NCBI GenBank assembly: GCA_023525715.1
Contig: CM042013.1
Coordinates: forward strand, 76,181,494 to 76,245,493
DNA length: 64,000 nt
From: Cichorium intybus
Taxonomy: Eukaryota > Streptophyta > Magnoliopsida > Asterales > Asteraceae
Direction: 5' to 3'
A program made the translations under genes and the position numbers. Positions 11,567-22,428 of this stretch are shown here, piece by piece. Below the pieces are notes generated by a model, which worked only from the letters and a program-made list of their open reading frames with translations, had not been told where the DNA came from and did no database searches. Position 1 is the stretch's first letter; each line of letters begins with the position of its first letter.

Positions 11567-11817
11567 AATCATCACTTGACTCTAAGTCAAGTGATTCCAA
11601 AATCCTATCCTCTGGATCTTTAGGTGATTCATATGCTTTATAAAGAACTCAATCATCATGTGACTCTAAGTCAAATGATTCCAAAGTCCTGTCCAACTGG
11701 ATCTTTGGGTGATCCATTTCTTGCCACACATGTTTTATTAAGAACTCAATTCATCATGTGACTCTAAGTCAAATGATTCCAAAGTCCTGTCCAACTGGAC
11801 CTTTGGTTGAATTGATG
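11567..11817 (-). repeat. Three tandem repeats of 84-98 bp in element C body
   Basis: The anchor GACTCTAAGTCAA occurs at 11578, 11662 and 11760, each followed by a GATTCCAAA-like block and a TGGATCTTT-like block. The first unit holds a perfect 9-bp inverted repeat (CACTTGACT, loop CTA, AGTCAAGTG). The spacing is irregular and there are no unique spacers, so this is not a CRISPR array. Confidence 0.75.
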
Positions 11818-12193
11818 CTTATAAAATTTCTTTTAACAATCATAGAAAACACAATTTATGAATCCAAACACTTTGGATGCTTCATCATTCTAACATTACC
11901 ATTCATGCAATTAACACACTCATACAACATTTCAAGGATAAATTAAATAAACATGTATTAAAAGAAAATTAACATTTTATAAAACTGAAAACATCCTTAA
12001 ACAATGTATTATATGACAAACAATGTCGCTTGCATCTAATGAGCTAATAACAAGATTGTAATATCTAACTATACTTCAAAAATGCATGAGCTGTAGATCC
12101 AATCAAAGTGTGCTCCTATGCGCCAAAGTCTCGTACCCTACAGATTCCCTACATACAAACCAAAATGTGACTATCACATCATGCATCAACGAG

Positions 12194-12971
12194 TTATGGA
12201 TCAGGAGTTTTGAGGTTTTTAGATGTACCTGAGCTTTCAAAAGATTTTGACCTTGGAGCGTCTTCTAATCTTTCCATGACTGTATCCGATCCTATGGATT
12301 CCCAGTTTGAGACATATCCAGACAATCTGGATCGTTTCTTGCTGTGTCTCTTCACTGGACTCAATCCAGAAGTAGCTGACCCATTAGAGCTATGCCGATC
12401 CATGAGAGACTCGTATAAAGTCAACAGTGGACGCATTTCCATAAAAGTCTTCTTCTGGCCTTCCTTTCTATACGTCTGAATGAACAGATTGTACCTACTG
12501 GTCAGCGAAGCGAGTAGAATGTCAACACTCATCTCCTGACTCATGGAGTAACCAAGTTTGTACAATTCACCTATGTATGCTTCAATTTGGAGAACATGCG
12601 AATCAATGCTACTTCCTTCTTTTAGCTTGCACTTTGTAAGTCTTTTGAAGATCCTAGCTTGTTCCTTTGCAATTGGTTTTTGGAACTTTTCCTCAACTGA
12701 TTGCACTAACTCATATGGCCCCAGAGATTCAAAATCCCTGCGGAACTTGGGGTCAATGGTCAATAGCATGAGGTCACGCATTCCTTCGGATTCATTAACT
12801 AAGAAGTTATGCTTATCATTAAGACTTTTAATGTTGACTTGTTCTGGTGAAACCGGGATTGGATACTTAATGAGTTGTAGCTTGCCAGACTTTCCATATT
12901 TGGCAGGCGCTTTCTCAGGCTTTCAGAAGTGGGTGAAGGAGGAGAAGGAGGAGAATTGACACTTGACATCT
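12194..12971 (-). pseudogene. Element C gag (UBN2-type) fragment
   Basis: The 195-codon ORF (12781 to 12194) shows a copia gag core: MRDLMLLTIDPKFRRDFE, KEQARIFKRLTKCKLKEGSS, LGYSMSQEMSVDILLASL and TFMEMRPLLTLYESL. Gag forms the particle that packages element RNA. The likely start is upstream at about 12971 (MSSVNSPPSPPSP), reached through one frameshift near 12800. The ORF ends before any zinc knuckle and before protease. It aligns with D's gag at 30281-30600 but is clearly diverged. It could act in trans only if the frameshift is recent. Confidence 0.8.
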
Positions 12972-14310
12972 ATAAAATAAATATTAGTTTAATTGATCCT
13001 TTTAGATAATTACCCAATATGTTATTTAATAAGGCTAGGACCCAAAATATCCCAACTATGGTGTGAAGAGGGATGCCGTTATCACAATATAATGGTCATT
13101 AAGGTAGATAAAACACTTATCAATTTCATAATATGAAATTCCTAGATCTGTTGAGATTCATTGAACTGCTCAATGGCATGTTTAATCTCGGATATGCTCC
13201 ACTGTTCGTGACTGGGATGCCGAGGATCACAAATTGGATGTGAATAACCATGAAATGTGCTCAGTAACCTCTATGTTATTTATCATCTCTGATTGACGTG
13301 CCAGTTAACCACACGCGCTCCATCAACAATGATAAATCATGAGAAAACCCATTACCACTCTTTATGAATCCCTATTAGTGTGCCAGTAAACCACGCACGC
13401 TTCACTAATGTTTCATAAAGTGTAATGTTCAATTTCATGGGTTAGTATCTATTCACATTTTTCCTAACGTAACTAGATTTTGGATTTTGTAAAGATGTTC
13501 TAGTACTTTCATTAATAACATTATACTTTTTTCTTAGATTAAGTTGTCCTATCAAACCTGTTCGGCTAACGACTCTCCACTGATCAAGAGAGCGGTGGGG
13601 GAGAGTGGACACACATTCAAGCGCCATTTTATAGGCAGTTTCCTTATACCTCCTTATAGACCAGCTTCGTGAATGAGGCCTACTATTGATTTGACTGACC
13701 AATTATCTTATACATATAATATTAAATTTTAATTATAATATATATAAGATGTATTTTAAACCCTTTTAAAATATTCCTGGTTTATCTTTTAATTTATTGA
13801 AAATTTAAACTGTTAAATTTAAAATTAAATTAAACCTTTAAATGATTTAATTCATCTTTTAATTAAACAATTAATTAAATTAATTAAATTCTAATATTTT
13901 AGACTTTTAAAATACTCCTAGTTTTATCTTTTAATTTTCGAAATTTAAAACTATTAAATTTAAGTTTAAATTAAACCATTAATTATCTTTTAATTAAACA
14001 ATTAATTATATTAATTAAATTCAGATAGGTATTACAAATTAATCAACTTAATTTAAACCTATCATAAACCCCCTAATTTTCGATATTAACAAATAGCGGG
14101 TTTAAGGTTATCCATTTAAATAATTAAAGTTAACAAAAATAGAGAGCTTTCTAAAACCATAATGTCAAAATCGCAAAATAAGGAGGGGAGGGGCTAGGGT
14201 TTTCAAAACCCTAACCCTAAATCGATTTCAGCCATATTAGGGTTTATAAGCTTTAAACCCCAATTTTTAGGAAAACAATTATAGCAATTCAACAAGAAAA
14301 CAACCAAAAT
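12972..14310 (-). other. Untranslated leader of element C
   Basis: This leader lies between primer site and gag. It matches D's leader (28549-29962) in order, including a distinctive block at 13540-13690 (matched at 29155-29300 in D), the paired stem-loops at 13270-13430 and an AT-rich part. Conservation of leader but not pol suggests that cis signals are kept. Confidence 0.7.
13270..13430 (-). other. Paired stem-loops with shared loop motif in element C leader
   Basis: Stem-loop one has its loop at 13298-13323 (GTGCCAGTTAACCACACGCG), with arms TTTATCATCTCTGATTGACG and CATCAACAATGATAAATC. Stem-loop two has its loop at 13380-13405 (GTGCCAGTAAACCACGCACG), with arms CTTTATGAATCCCTATTAGT and CACTAATGTTTCATAAAG. 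The arms differ between the two but the loops agree. Confidence 0.7.
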
Positions 14311-14322
14311 GCTCTAATACCA
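14311..14322 (-). other. Primer-binding site of element C
   Basis: The minus strand reads TGGTATTAGAGC, one base from the standard tRNA-Met site TGGTATCAGAGC, next to the 5' LTR end. Confidence 0.75.
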
Positions 14323-14323
14323 C

Positions 14324-15103
14324 TAAGAGGATTTATGCAAATCTATGAACTAAAAACCCTAAGTTCACATGCAACCTATAAGGATCTATGTTTTCTTCTA
14401 ATTGAACATATAACAAATTCCTAAAGGCATAAGAGAAATTGACTAAAAGAATAAATCAGAAAAACTAACCTTTATGTTTTCTTGGAAGCCAAGCAGCACA
14501 AGTGTCCTGCCTCAAATGAAGTCCCACCCAAGCTAGGAAGCTCGTCACAAAAATTCCAGAGAGATTTTTAAGAGTTGGCACTGAATAAAGGGTACCCCAG
14601 GGTCCCTATTTATAGTTCCAAGCAGATAACTAGATAAGCCTTTCGAGATTAACCTTTTTAAATTGAAATTAAGATAAACCTTTATCTTATTAATTCAAAC
14701 CTATTTATCTACTAATTATCAAAATCGAAAATTATATATATCCATATATAAATTTCGCTGGTTATACACTCACTTGAATGGCCACTTACTCAACTATTGA
14801 GTAATTACAATTTCAGTCCCTGCACCTTTAATTAATTAAATTAATCACCAAATTATTTCCAATTAATTGCAGATTAATTTTTAATTAATTAATATTTTTT
14901 CTAATTCATATATTATCATTTTAATATATTAAGAAACTATTTTATTAATTTTTATTGATTTATTAATCACATAATAAAACAAGCTTTCTCTCTACTGAAT
15001 TTTCTACCAAACCTCTGGCTATGAGGGCAACCCAAATGGACTACGCTACTATTAATTAGGTAAATGCTAATTATTAGTCATGGCTTAGACACCTAATCCA
15101 ACA
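14324..15103 (-). repeat. 5' LTR of element C
   Basis: 780 bp; on the minus strand it starts TGTTGGATTAGGTGTCTAAG and ends CCTCTTA, where the family has CCTTTCA. A TATA-like box CTATAAATAG (minus strand) is at 14606-14615. It includes about 30 bp near 14500 that are missing from the 3' LTR. Confidence 0.92.
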
Positions 15104-15108
15104 GGTGA

Positions 15109-16495
15109 GACATTAGAAACTGTTTTAACACTGCCTTTAGGAACCCATTTAACATGTTGTTTAAAACGCGTATCTTTTGACCAAATGGGAACATTTACAT
15201 TTGAAGTAGAATCAGAACTACTAGAAATTGATTCTTGAAAAGATTTTGGTCTTACAAAAGTTGGTAAGACATAGTTACTTCTAGAAGCAGTTCTATAACA
15301 GGCGAATCTTCAACATCCTCAATCTTCTTTTTTAATTTATCTACACATGAGATAGAAACATTAGTATTTTTTATTTCAGAACTCTCAGCGGTGCCAGATG
15401 TATCCTTTTGAATATAATTTGACAAATAACATTCTTCCGAGTCGTCATTCTCTGGGGATGGAGTAAAATTATTATTGTATAGAGGAGAAACAGCACTATA
15501 TCCAAGACCTTCACCATGTATGTTTAACCAAACAGTTTGTTTTTCAAGTATAATTTCAACTACTTCACTAGATACATAAACTTTCTTAAAAGTTGATTCA
15601 ACATTTTCAAATTTTGATTTTAAAGTATTTAGTTCAGCAGTCAAAGTAGCAATATCTTCATTTGCAAACTTAAGATGGCAATTTCTTATGGTAAGTCCAT
15701 CTTGGATTTTTGGGTAATCAGAAGTTTTGGCATCTAAGGCTTCCTGAAGAGGTCTTAATTTCCTTTTGTGTTTATGAACAAGTTTTTCCATTTCAAAATT
15801 TTCTCTAACTAAGTTCTCATTCAATTCACGATCTTTGCCAAATTTATCAATGCAAGACTGAGAAGAGCAAGCAATTTTACTAACCTCATCACCAGCAGGA
15901 GTAGTAGAGACCATAAAAGCAAACTGCAAGTTCATCATCTCTCCTTCAGCAGCATCCACGTCCATCTCTCCTTCAATCTGGGTCAGGTGAGCTCTACCCT
16001 CTCCATTCAAATTCAGGTCTTGCAACTGATCCTCCCAAGTAAATTATTGAGCCACCATCGCCCTTTCAACATTCTGAGGATGAGTAACTTCACGATTTGT
16101 TCCAACTGGTACCATGGTTCTGTCTAGATTTTCCATTCTTGGCTTGGTACATTCACGAGCAAAATGACCGAGCTCGTTGCAGTTAAAACACCTTAGATTA
16201 GCCTTTCCAAAACTCACCTTCCTCTCACCATTGTTTTTCACCTAACTGTTTCTTCCTGTTCTCTGAGTGAATTTCTTGGCCCTATGTACCGCCATAGCAA
16301 TGTGCCAAGAAATGTCCATTTCTTCCAAGTCATCTGGATTGATTTGATCAAGGTCTCCCGCAGTCATAAGATGAAAGAGTTCACTAGAAACCAAGGCATT
16401 GTTACAGTTCATAAGACAAGCCATCATACCAAGATTCTCTTCAGTACCTTTTGGAAGAGTTTGAGCAGGAGTTAAGGTCTTAACAGAAGAAGAAG
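15109..16495 (-). pseudogene. Element A gag with zinc knuckle and coiled-coil region
   Basis: One reading frame runs from about 16475 down to about 15252 with in-frame stops near 16242 and 16044. It shows a gag core tail (NNALVSSELFHLMTAGDLDQ), a CCHC zinc knuckle CFNCNELGHFARECTKP near 16155-16210, then a Lys/Glu-rich, heptad-like region (SSQSCIDKFGKDRELNENLV onward). The last matches B's gag (SSQSCVDIIAKLREHNDKLV). The conserved WVPKG motif lies in the 15109-15250 part. Its start and 5' end were removed by the H insertion. Gag would coat and package the RNA. Confidence 0.82.
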
Positions 16496-17422
16496 TGACA
16501 TCGCAGCGGTCGTCATGCGGTCAAAAATAAGAAAATACCTAACACACACACTTAGCACAGTGGAAGTCAAGGTCGATCCACAGGAGTTACATGGTCGAGA
16601 CAGGTGACAGATTACCAACTGCAGTGTCACGCTACAATCAGAGGACCTAGTTCCTAACTTTTGACAACTAATCCCAAAAAGCATAAAAGAAAACAATTCC
16701 AAGCAAGCAAGAACTAAACTAAACTACCAACCAAACCTTGTTACTTACTGAAATCAGAAGTATATCTCCAAATCAGAAGCAAGCAAATACAAATCAAACA
16801 TCAAACACAATCCAAACATCCAACAATTCATTCACAAGCATAAAACATCGAAAAGAAGCAATTACTTGTAATCAAATGATTCATTAACTCAAAACTCAGA
16901 TCCAATGACACAAACAGTAATCAAAAGATCCAAAAACAGAAACAAAGACTCAATGTCAATGGTTGTCACTCCCAAAGACACTAGCCACTATCATTAATTC
17001 TTTAACTAATTGAACATTAAAAATAAAAACATGAAAATACCAAGAGATGGTTTTTGAAGCTAACCTCGGAGTCAAAGAGCCTTGGGGGTCGATTTCACAC
17101 CAAGAAAGAGACCGCACCGCGCATAGGTGGATCCAGAGTCGCGCGTAGGTTTATCCCCATTTTATCGGAATTTGAATTCTTTCCACCGCCTCATACCCGC
17201 GTCGCGCATTGATGAATTCCGCGGCGCGCATACGTCTTTTCCTGAGTTTGCCTTGATCTTCAAACTTCTTCCAAATTGCATGCTTTTGGTCCCTTTTTTC
17301 ATTATTTATTTCCAAAGAAGTGTTGGCACGAAAAGTGTGAATACCACGATGTATATGATATAATTTCACTAAGAATAGAGCTCAACAATGACTAAAATAT
17401 GTGATATTACTAGGCGTTGTCA
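16496..17422 (-). repeat. 3' LTR of element H
   Basis: 927 bp, TGACAACGCCTAGT to GCGATGTCA on the minus strand. Compared with the LTR at 46226 it lacks about 60 bp that contain the TATA box, so this copy should have lost core promoter function. The GC-rich CGCG motifs upstream are retained. Confidence 0.88.
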
Positions 17423-18508
17423 AACACCCCACACTTGTGCCTTGCTTGTCCCCAAGCAATAGAGTTTTTAATAGATTTTAACTAAGATTCAAACAGTTTT
17501 TTACTGTGTTCAGTTTCAAAGCGTATTACCTTATGAGTTAGAGTGAAATAGTTCGTGAAATCTTAATCGGAATGTTCTTTGAAATTCATGGCTTTCTAGA
17601 GAACCCTTGATTATAAATTTTCTGTCCACAATGAAGTGTACGTACTCATTCAGATTCTAAAGGCCATTAAAGAATTGTCCATGACTTTCGATGTTGTCCG
17701 TGTAGCGAACTTTCAAAAATACCATCCCAGACCAGACGATCTTAGGTGGCAAGGTGCATAAGGCCCACCCATTTTAGTCCTACCGGCTCGAACAACAAAG
17801 GTCACTGAGTGACAGTTACTTCCTAAATTCTAATCCTAAAACAGTCCAATCTTCTAGACTCATAAAACTCAACTTATTTGACTAAACTAATAGTATGATT
17901 ACAACTACATAGTATTTCTCGAAAAATACTAATTCTATAAACAATCACAAACTATTAATTTCAAAATTATAATCTAGTAAAATTTTTGACAAAGTTGCTA
18001 AAATTTTGAAAATCGGTCATTTCCGCAAAAATTTCAAAAAACTACTCATTTGACCGTCCACCCGTTGTACAAATATTATTTAGAACAAGGGAGAAAGAGT
18101 TACCCCTATGGACGGTAAATCGCTTGGTTGGTGCTCGGTATCACATGTACAATTACGAACAAAAAGGTCCTTGATTTCGCGTTCTTGAATTGTAGCGCAA
18201 CAGTGAACACGCCGGTAGTCAAGACAAGTGGAGGGGGCACGGTGACCCCACACTTGCTTGAAACAACTCCTCCAATTTTGGTATCGCATGCATGACTCAC
18301 ACAAAAGATTAAATGCAAACAGAACAAACAAATAAATATAAAAAACAAAAGATAGTAGTGTCATAAGTACAGTACAGATATCCAAAAGAAGAAAAAAAAT
18401 AAGAAAAATACATCAATCGCCACCTGGTTGCCTGGAAGATCCAGCCTCATGATCGTGGGCTCGGGCTGGGAATGGTCGGGGGACGCTGTCCCTGTGCTGA
18501 AGCGATTG
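16496..18508 (-). mobile_element. Element H: truncated Athila-like Ty3/gypsy 3' end
   Basis: H is the 3' LTR (16496-17422), the non-coding 3' region and the last about 25 codons of the 3' ORF of the F/G family, in minus orientation inside A's gag. It stops abruptly at about 18508, where A's LTR sequence begins. The other half of H, A's gag start and A's leader are all missing, so a deletion followed the insertion. No target duplication can be checked. Confidence 0.85.
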
Positions 18509-18510
18509 AT

Positions 18511-18748
18511 GGACCAACCCTCTAAAGGAGGGCTCGACACCTACTTATATCTAGCACCTATGGACCGATCAACACACCCACATGGCCACCGATTGATGGA
18601 CCAGACCGAACAACAAGATGGCCTGACCGAACAACCCATAGGTTGTTCGGGTCCAACCAAAAAACCCATAAAAAGCACATATCTTTGATATTTAACATTT
18701 TTAGTCCCTATAAATCAAAGATTAAACCAATTGAATTAATTCCTAACA
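18511..18748 (-). repeat. Truncated 5' LTR of element A
   Basis: 238 bp matching 2100-2336; it starts TGTTAGGAATTAATT on the minus strand. The U5-side 175 bp are gone at the junction with H. A perfect hairpin (10-bp arms) lies at 18627-18650. The outer end abuts the duplication TCGGT. Confidence 0.9.
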
Positions 18749-18753
18749 TCGGT

Positions 18754-19076
18754 CCAATTATAGTTGTTCGGTGAGCCCATTTAAGTTTGTTCGGTGTCTT
18801 TTAGGGCTTCCTGAAATTCGATTGTTTAGTGGTTGTTCGGTGTTGGTTTCTTGGTGAGATTCTAAGTTCTTCGGTCAACCAGTTTTTCGGTCAAATTGTT
18901 GTTCGGTTGAGGTTTTTCGGCCAGGGTGTTTGGTGAATAGTATTTTTGCTAAAAATAGAGGGTAAAAAAAATTTCGAAACTGTGTCAAATTTTGGTTTTT
19001 CACCAGAAATTTATTTGGGGTTTTTTGATCAATATTTTGGCATTTGAAGGCTTTTCGGTCCACTTGAACCTCTAAA
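18754..19076 (+). other. Second part of element B leader
   Basis: This resumes B's leader after the A insertion and is again rich in GTTGTTCGG-like motifs. It ends at the gag start ATG at 19077. Confidence 0.6.
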
Positions 19077-20440
19077 ATGGCAAAAAATGACGTTTCAGAA
19101 GTTGCTTGTTCTTCTCAATCGTGCGTTGATATAATTGCCAAACTTCGCGAACACAACGATAAACTTGTTAGAGAAATATTTGAATTCGAAAAATCTCAAC
19201 TATAGTCTTAAAAAGAAAATAAAACCTCTACAAGAAAAACTGGAAGCAAAAATAAACGATTTCAAAATATTACAGGATGATTATAGCACTAAGAACTGTC
19301 TTCTCAAACTTGCTAACAAAGACAATGTCAAATTGACTGCCGACTGTGACTCTTTGAAAGGTCAACTTCAAGAAAAAAAATTTGTGTTCAAAAAATTCGA
19401 AGGGTCAAGCACGATAGTCAAATCGATGATTGAATCTCAACTTAAATGGGATGAAAACAAGGGTCTCGGGTACAAAAGTGTTCCACATCCTTTTAATTAT
19501 AATCGTACTCCACCCCTTAAGTTAAATGACATCTTTGTTGCTGAAAAATCCAGCCTGGCTGAGAAGGTTGTGTTCGAAAATACTGATGTTCTTGTTGAGT
19601 GTGCAGTTGAAGCAAGAGAGGATGATGACAAGTCTGATTCTGAAACGAGTTCTTCCAACATCTCATATGCAGCACTTCTGATGCTCAGCTACTTGTTGTT
19701 CAAAGACTGATGCTGCAATATGTTCAACTGATCGTGTTTTTGGAAAATTCAAACCACGAAAGTTTGTGAAAGAAATGGCAATTCCTGTTGGACCAAGACC
19801 GAGTCCCACTAAATGTAATTGTGCTTGCACTTGTTGCAACTCCTTGAAGAATTCAAAGGGACAAGGACCAAGTCACAATCTCATTTACCTAAAAAGACAA
19901 ACGTGCTTCAACTGTGGGATTGCAGGTCACATCGCCAGGAATTGTCCATACCGCCGATACATTCCCTTTTATTCACAACAATGGCAGAATGTGTCAAAGG
20001 GAAGGTCTTCCAAAAGAAAGCCCTCAAGATCTCGATCAAGAGATGGCTACTGGAATGAAGTCAAGGCCAAGAAGCAGGCCCCCAAGGACAAGAAGACCGA
20101 TTCGAAAGATGACTCTACCAAATCAAAAATAGGTAAGGTCGAGTTCATCTCAAGGGTTATTGTCGAGTCCTCACTGGAAAAAGAAGCATAAATTAATAGG
20201 GAGTTCTGTTTCGAAGAAATCTGTCGATACACCCATCCGGTCAAACAACAAGAGACCCAAACCAAATTACCGATGGGTACCTAAAGTCCAATATTCAAAA
20301 TCATCTATCTCTCTTGCTAATACTTCATGTTCTTTATTTGATAAGCAGGATATGATCTTGGAACAAGTCAAGTGTGTAGACTGTGATGGTCGACCGAGTT
20401 TTAAAATGGACTAGGTTCCTAAGACGAATTAAGCCCGCAT
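19077..20440 (+). pseudogene. Element B gag with coiled coil and zinc knuckle
   Basis: The likely start ATG at 19077 opens MAKNDVSEVACSSQSC, which stops at about 19205 after a frameshift. The main part continues in another frame (19135-19710) with a Lys/Glu-rich helical region (KIKPLQEKLEAK, KLTADCDSLKGQL). Then 19766-20191 gives a CCHC zinc knuckle CFNCGIAGHIARNCP and a basic Ser/Arg/Lys tail, and 20160-20414 holds KPNYRWVPKVQ and SFKMD. At least three frameshifts and a stop make it non-functional. It is the nearest relative of A's gag in the window. Confidence 0.82.
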
Positions 20441-22417
20441 CTTGTGCAGCAACAGCTATGGAGGAATATCATCAAACCTCCGTTCATTGATAATTGTTGT
20501 TCCAGGCACAAAATTGGAGACATCTCTCAATTGCATGCCACTCAAATAATTTATGGATAGTATGTGTCGTATGCGGACGGAAGAAAGAAGAAAGGAAGGA
20601 TCACGTGGGGTTCGTGTCTAACGTGTGTTGAAATCTGAAAAGGTAACTTTGTCCTAAACTGTTTTGATTCGTTTTGATGACTAATAGTTCATTTTTTGTA
20701 TATTTTCCTTTTGTTTCTAGTTACATTTGTGCATTTCGTTCATTCTCCTCTTTGCACAAATTTAGGGGGAGAATTACAAAAAAACAAATAATATAAAATT
20801 CAAAAATACAAAAATATGTATTTTACTTTTACGTCTTTATTTTTCAGTAAACTTTAAAAATACAAAAATATTTTTATAATTTTCATATCTTTCCTTTCAG
20901 AAAATTAAAAACTACAAAAAATATTGTTCTTTCACATATTTGCACGATCGTCAATGTTCCTGATAAATACCAATCAGGAATACAGATAAAAAGTTTCTCA
21001 TGTCAAGGATGTGTTTCACTATCACTATGATTCATTGAGACATTCCTTACCTACCGACGACGCACTTAGTTATACCACTCACTGCTGAGGTAACAGTTAC
21101 TGTTACACCATAGTAAGTTTGAAGCACTGAGAACCACTTTCTTAACCAAATCTATAAGTATTTCTTCTGTAACACCAACTTCTAGACACTTTGAGTAAAG
21201 CCACTTAGAGTAGAGAGTTAAAATTCTGTATCGATGGTTAGATTGCATACCGTAATCTATCACACGCACCATTCCACTCTCAACCACCTCTATCTTTCTG
21301 TTGCAAGAAATAGACGACTCACCATTTTAAACCAAGTGGTGATGATATTTCGAATTTTTATGCCAGTTATCTGTGTTACAACACCAGTAGTAGATGTGAA
21401 GCATAAACAACCATTCTTATCTACAAAGCTTCTAATTCAAGAGTTGAATGACTCAGTATAATAAACCATATACTGATGACAATTCAAAAGTCTAGTCGAT
21501 GGGTATTTCTAGTAACCAAGACATATTACATGCTCATACCACTCTTGAACCCATACCTTCTTTTAAACAAGATGTTTGTGACTCAATGTAATTTTACCTC
21601 ACATTGATGAAATATCGAAACTTTGGGTGAGTGATCGTTGTTGTTAACCACAATAGCTGTGAGTCCTCAACAACTTCACCAGGATTCAATTTGGCACTAG
21701 GATGGTACACTCCGCAGAGTGTGGATACCATTAAACGTCTCGCCAAGGGCCAAGTTAACTTGTTAACTTGTCAACTGTATTGAGATCTTTGATCAAGGAT
21801 ATGTAGGGGCCAAAATCAAAACGGCCATGAGTAGTTCACCGATACTCAAACAATCGCAGTGCGTTCCTCCGGGTTCACACAGATACTGTGAGAAGTCTCG
21901 TCCGGAGCCAAGGATGAATCCTTGAACAACTGTGGTGAGAGTTTTCAACTCCATGACCCACAGGATTTGCGGTCATTGAACATATCGAGAAGCGCCAGTC
22001 AAAAGCAACATTCAAAAGTTTCGACACAAGGTTTGTTCCCAAAGAATGTGAAGTTGAATTCTATGTGAGAAGTTGTTTGATTTCCTCCTCAGTCAACTTG
22101 TTACTACATCAACACCTGAAGTGATCAAGTGAAGAGATGAAGATCAGACTCCAGTCAAAGTCAAAGTCAAATCAAAAGTTGGATGTGCTGATTCAAGACA
22201 CTTACTGAAGCCTAAGGAACTTACCAAGCCAAATCTGAAGACAATCAGTACCGGAGACAAAGTTGTCACTGCAAATATGGTGAATTTTTATCAACATCTA
22301 TACCTGTCACCTGCTAAGAGGAAGATTTTCCTGTTGAGGGGGAGATTGTTGAAAATTCTCTGCAGTGTTCAACTGAAGCCTTCGAAAAGCCTGAAGTTAA
22401 AATGAAAGCATTAAACC
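20441..22417 (+). other. Non-coding tail of element B
   Basis: About 200 bases of decayed sequence past gag (a GGISSN-like remnant of the gag/pol boundary) join directly to the 3' tail that in A follows RNase H. Protease, integrase, RT and RNase H are therefore all absent. Purine tracts TTTAGGGGGAGAA (about 20762) and TTGAGGGGGAGATTG (about 22333) occur in addition to the one at the LTR. No supported ORF. Confidence 0.65.
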
Positions 22418-22428
22418 AAGGGGGAGAT
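22418..22428 (+). other. Polypurine tract of element B
   Basis: AAGGGGGAGAT lies directly before the LTR start TGTTAG. Confidence 0.8.

Larger units (their letters stand above)
8322..12193 (-). other. Conserved non-coding body of element C
   Basis: 3.9 kb without a supported ORF. The part next to the LTR (to about 9060) matches D's 3' tail at 34095-34848. The rest has no counterpart in D, but to about 11420 it matches E at 60902-64000 along its whole length. Two stem-loops with the family loop motif and two sets of tandem repeats lie inside. Pol-like motifs are absent on both strands, which argues against a simply decayed pol. Confidence 0.75.
7571..15103 (-). mobile_element. Element C: non-autonomous copia element carrying gag only
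   Basis: C is 7,533 bp and inserted in A with duplication GGTGA (7566-7570 and 15104-15108). It has LTRs at both ends, a tRNA-Met-like primer site, a polypurine tract, a leader with two stem-loops, a short gag and about 3.9 kb of non-coding DNA where pol should be. The LTR and leader resemble element D, which does have pol. E (from 60136) has the same non-coding body. C is thus one member of a family, not a one-off deletion. Confidence 0.93.
1923..18748 (-). mobile_element. Element A: Ty1/copia retrotransposon (Sirevirus-like), nested in B
   Basis: A is inserted in B's leader with duplication TCGGT (1918-1922 and 18749-18753). In its own orientation the order is truncated 5' LTR, gag, protease remnant, integrase, RT, RNase H, long non-coding tail, polypurine tract, 3' LTR. 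It is broken by C (7571-15103) and by Athila fragment H (16496-18508). The RT motif YVDDIIFGST and the long tail with more than one polypurine-like tract are typical of Sireviruses. Its own sequence is about 7.3 kb. Confidence 0.92.

Noticed and set aside
11567..11817. Possible CRISPR-like direct repeats
   Set aside because: Plant DNA, long irregular units without unique spacers.
12210..12959. Plus-strand ORFs across C's gag region
   Set aside because: Shadows of the minus-strand gag, which has recognisable family motifs.
16472..16702. ORF of 76 codons also seen at 46999 and 54149
   Set aside because: It lies within the U5 side of the Athila-like LTR in each copy, so its conservation follows from LTR identity.
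18080..18385. Small Cys-rich ORFs near 18.1-18.4, 42.7 and 52.4 kb
   Set aside because: All lie in the shared 3' non-coding region of the F/G/H family, with different frames and ends in each copy.
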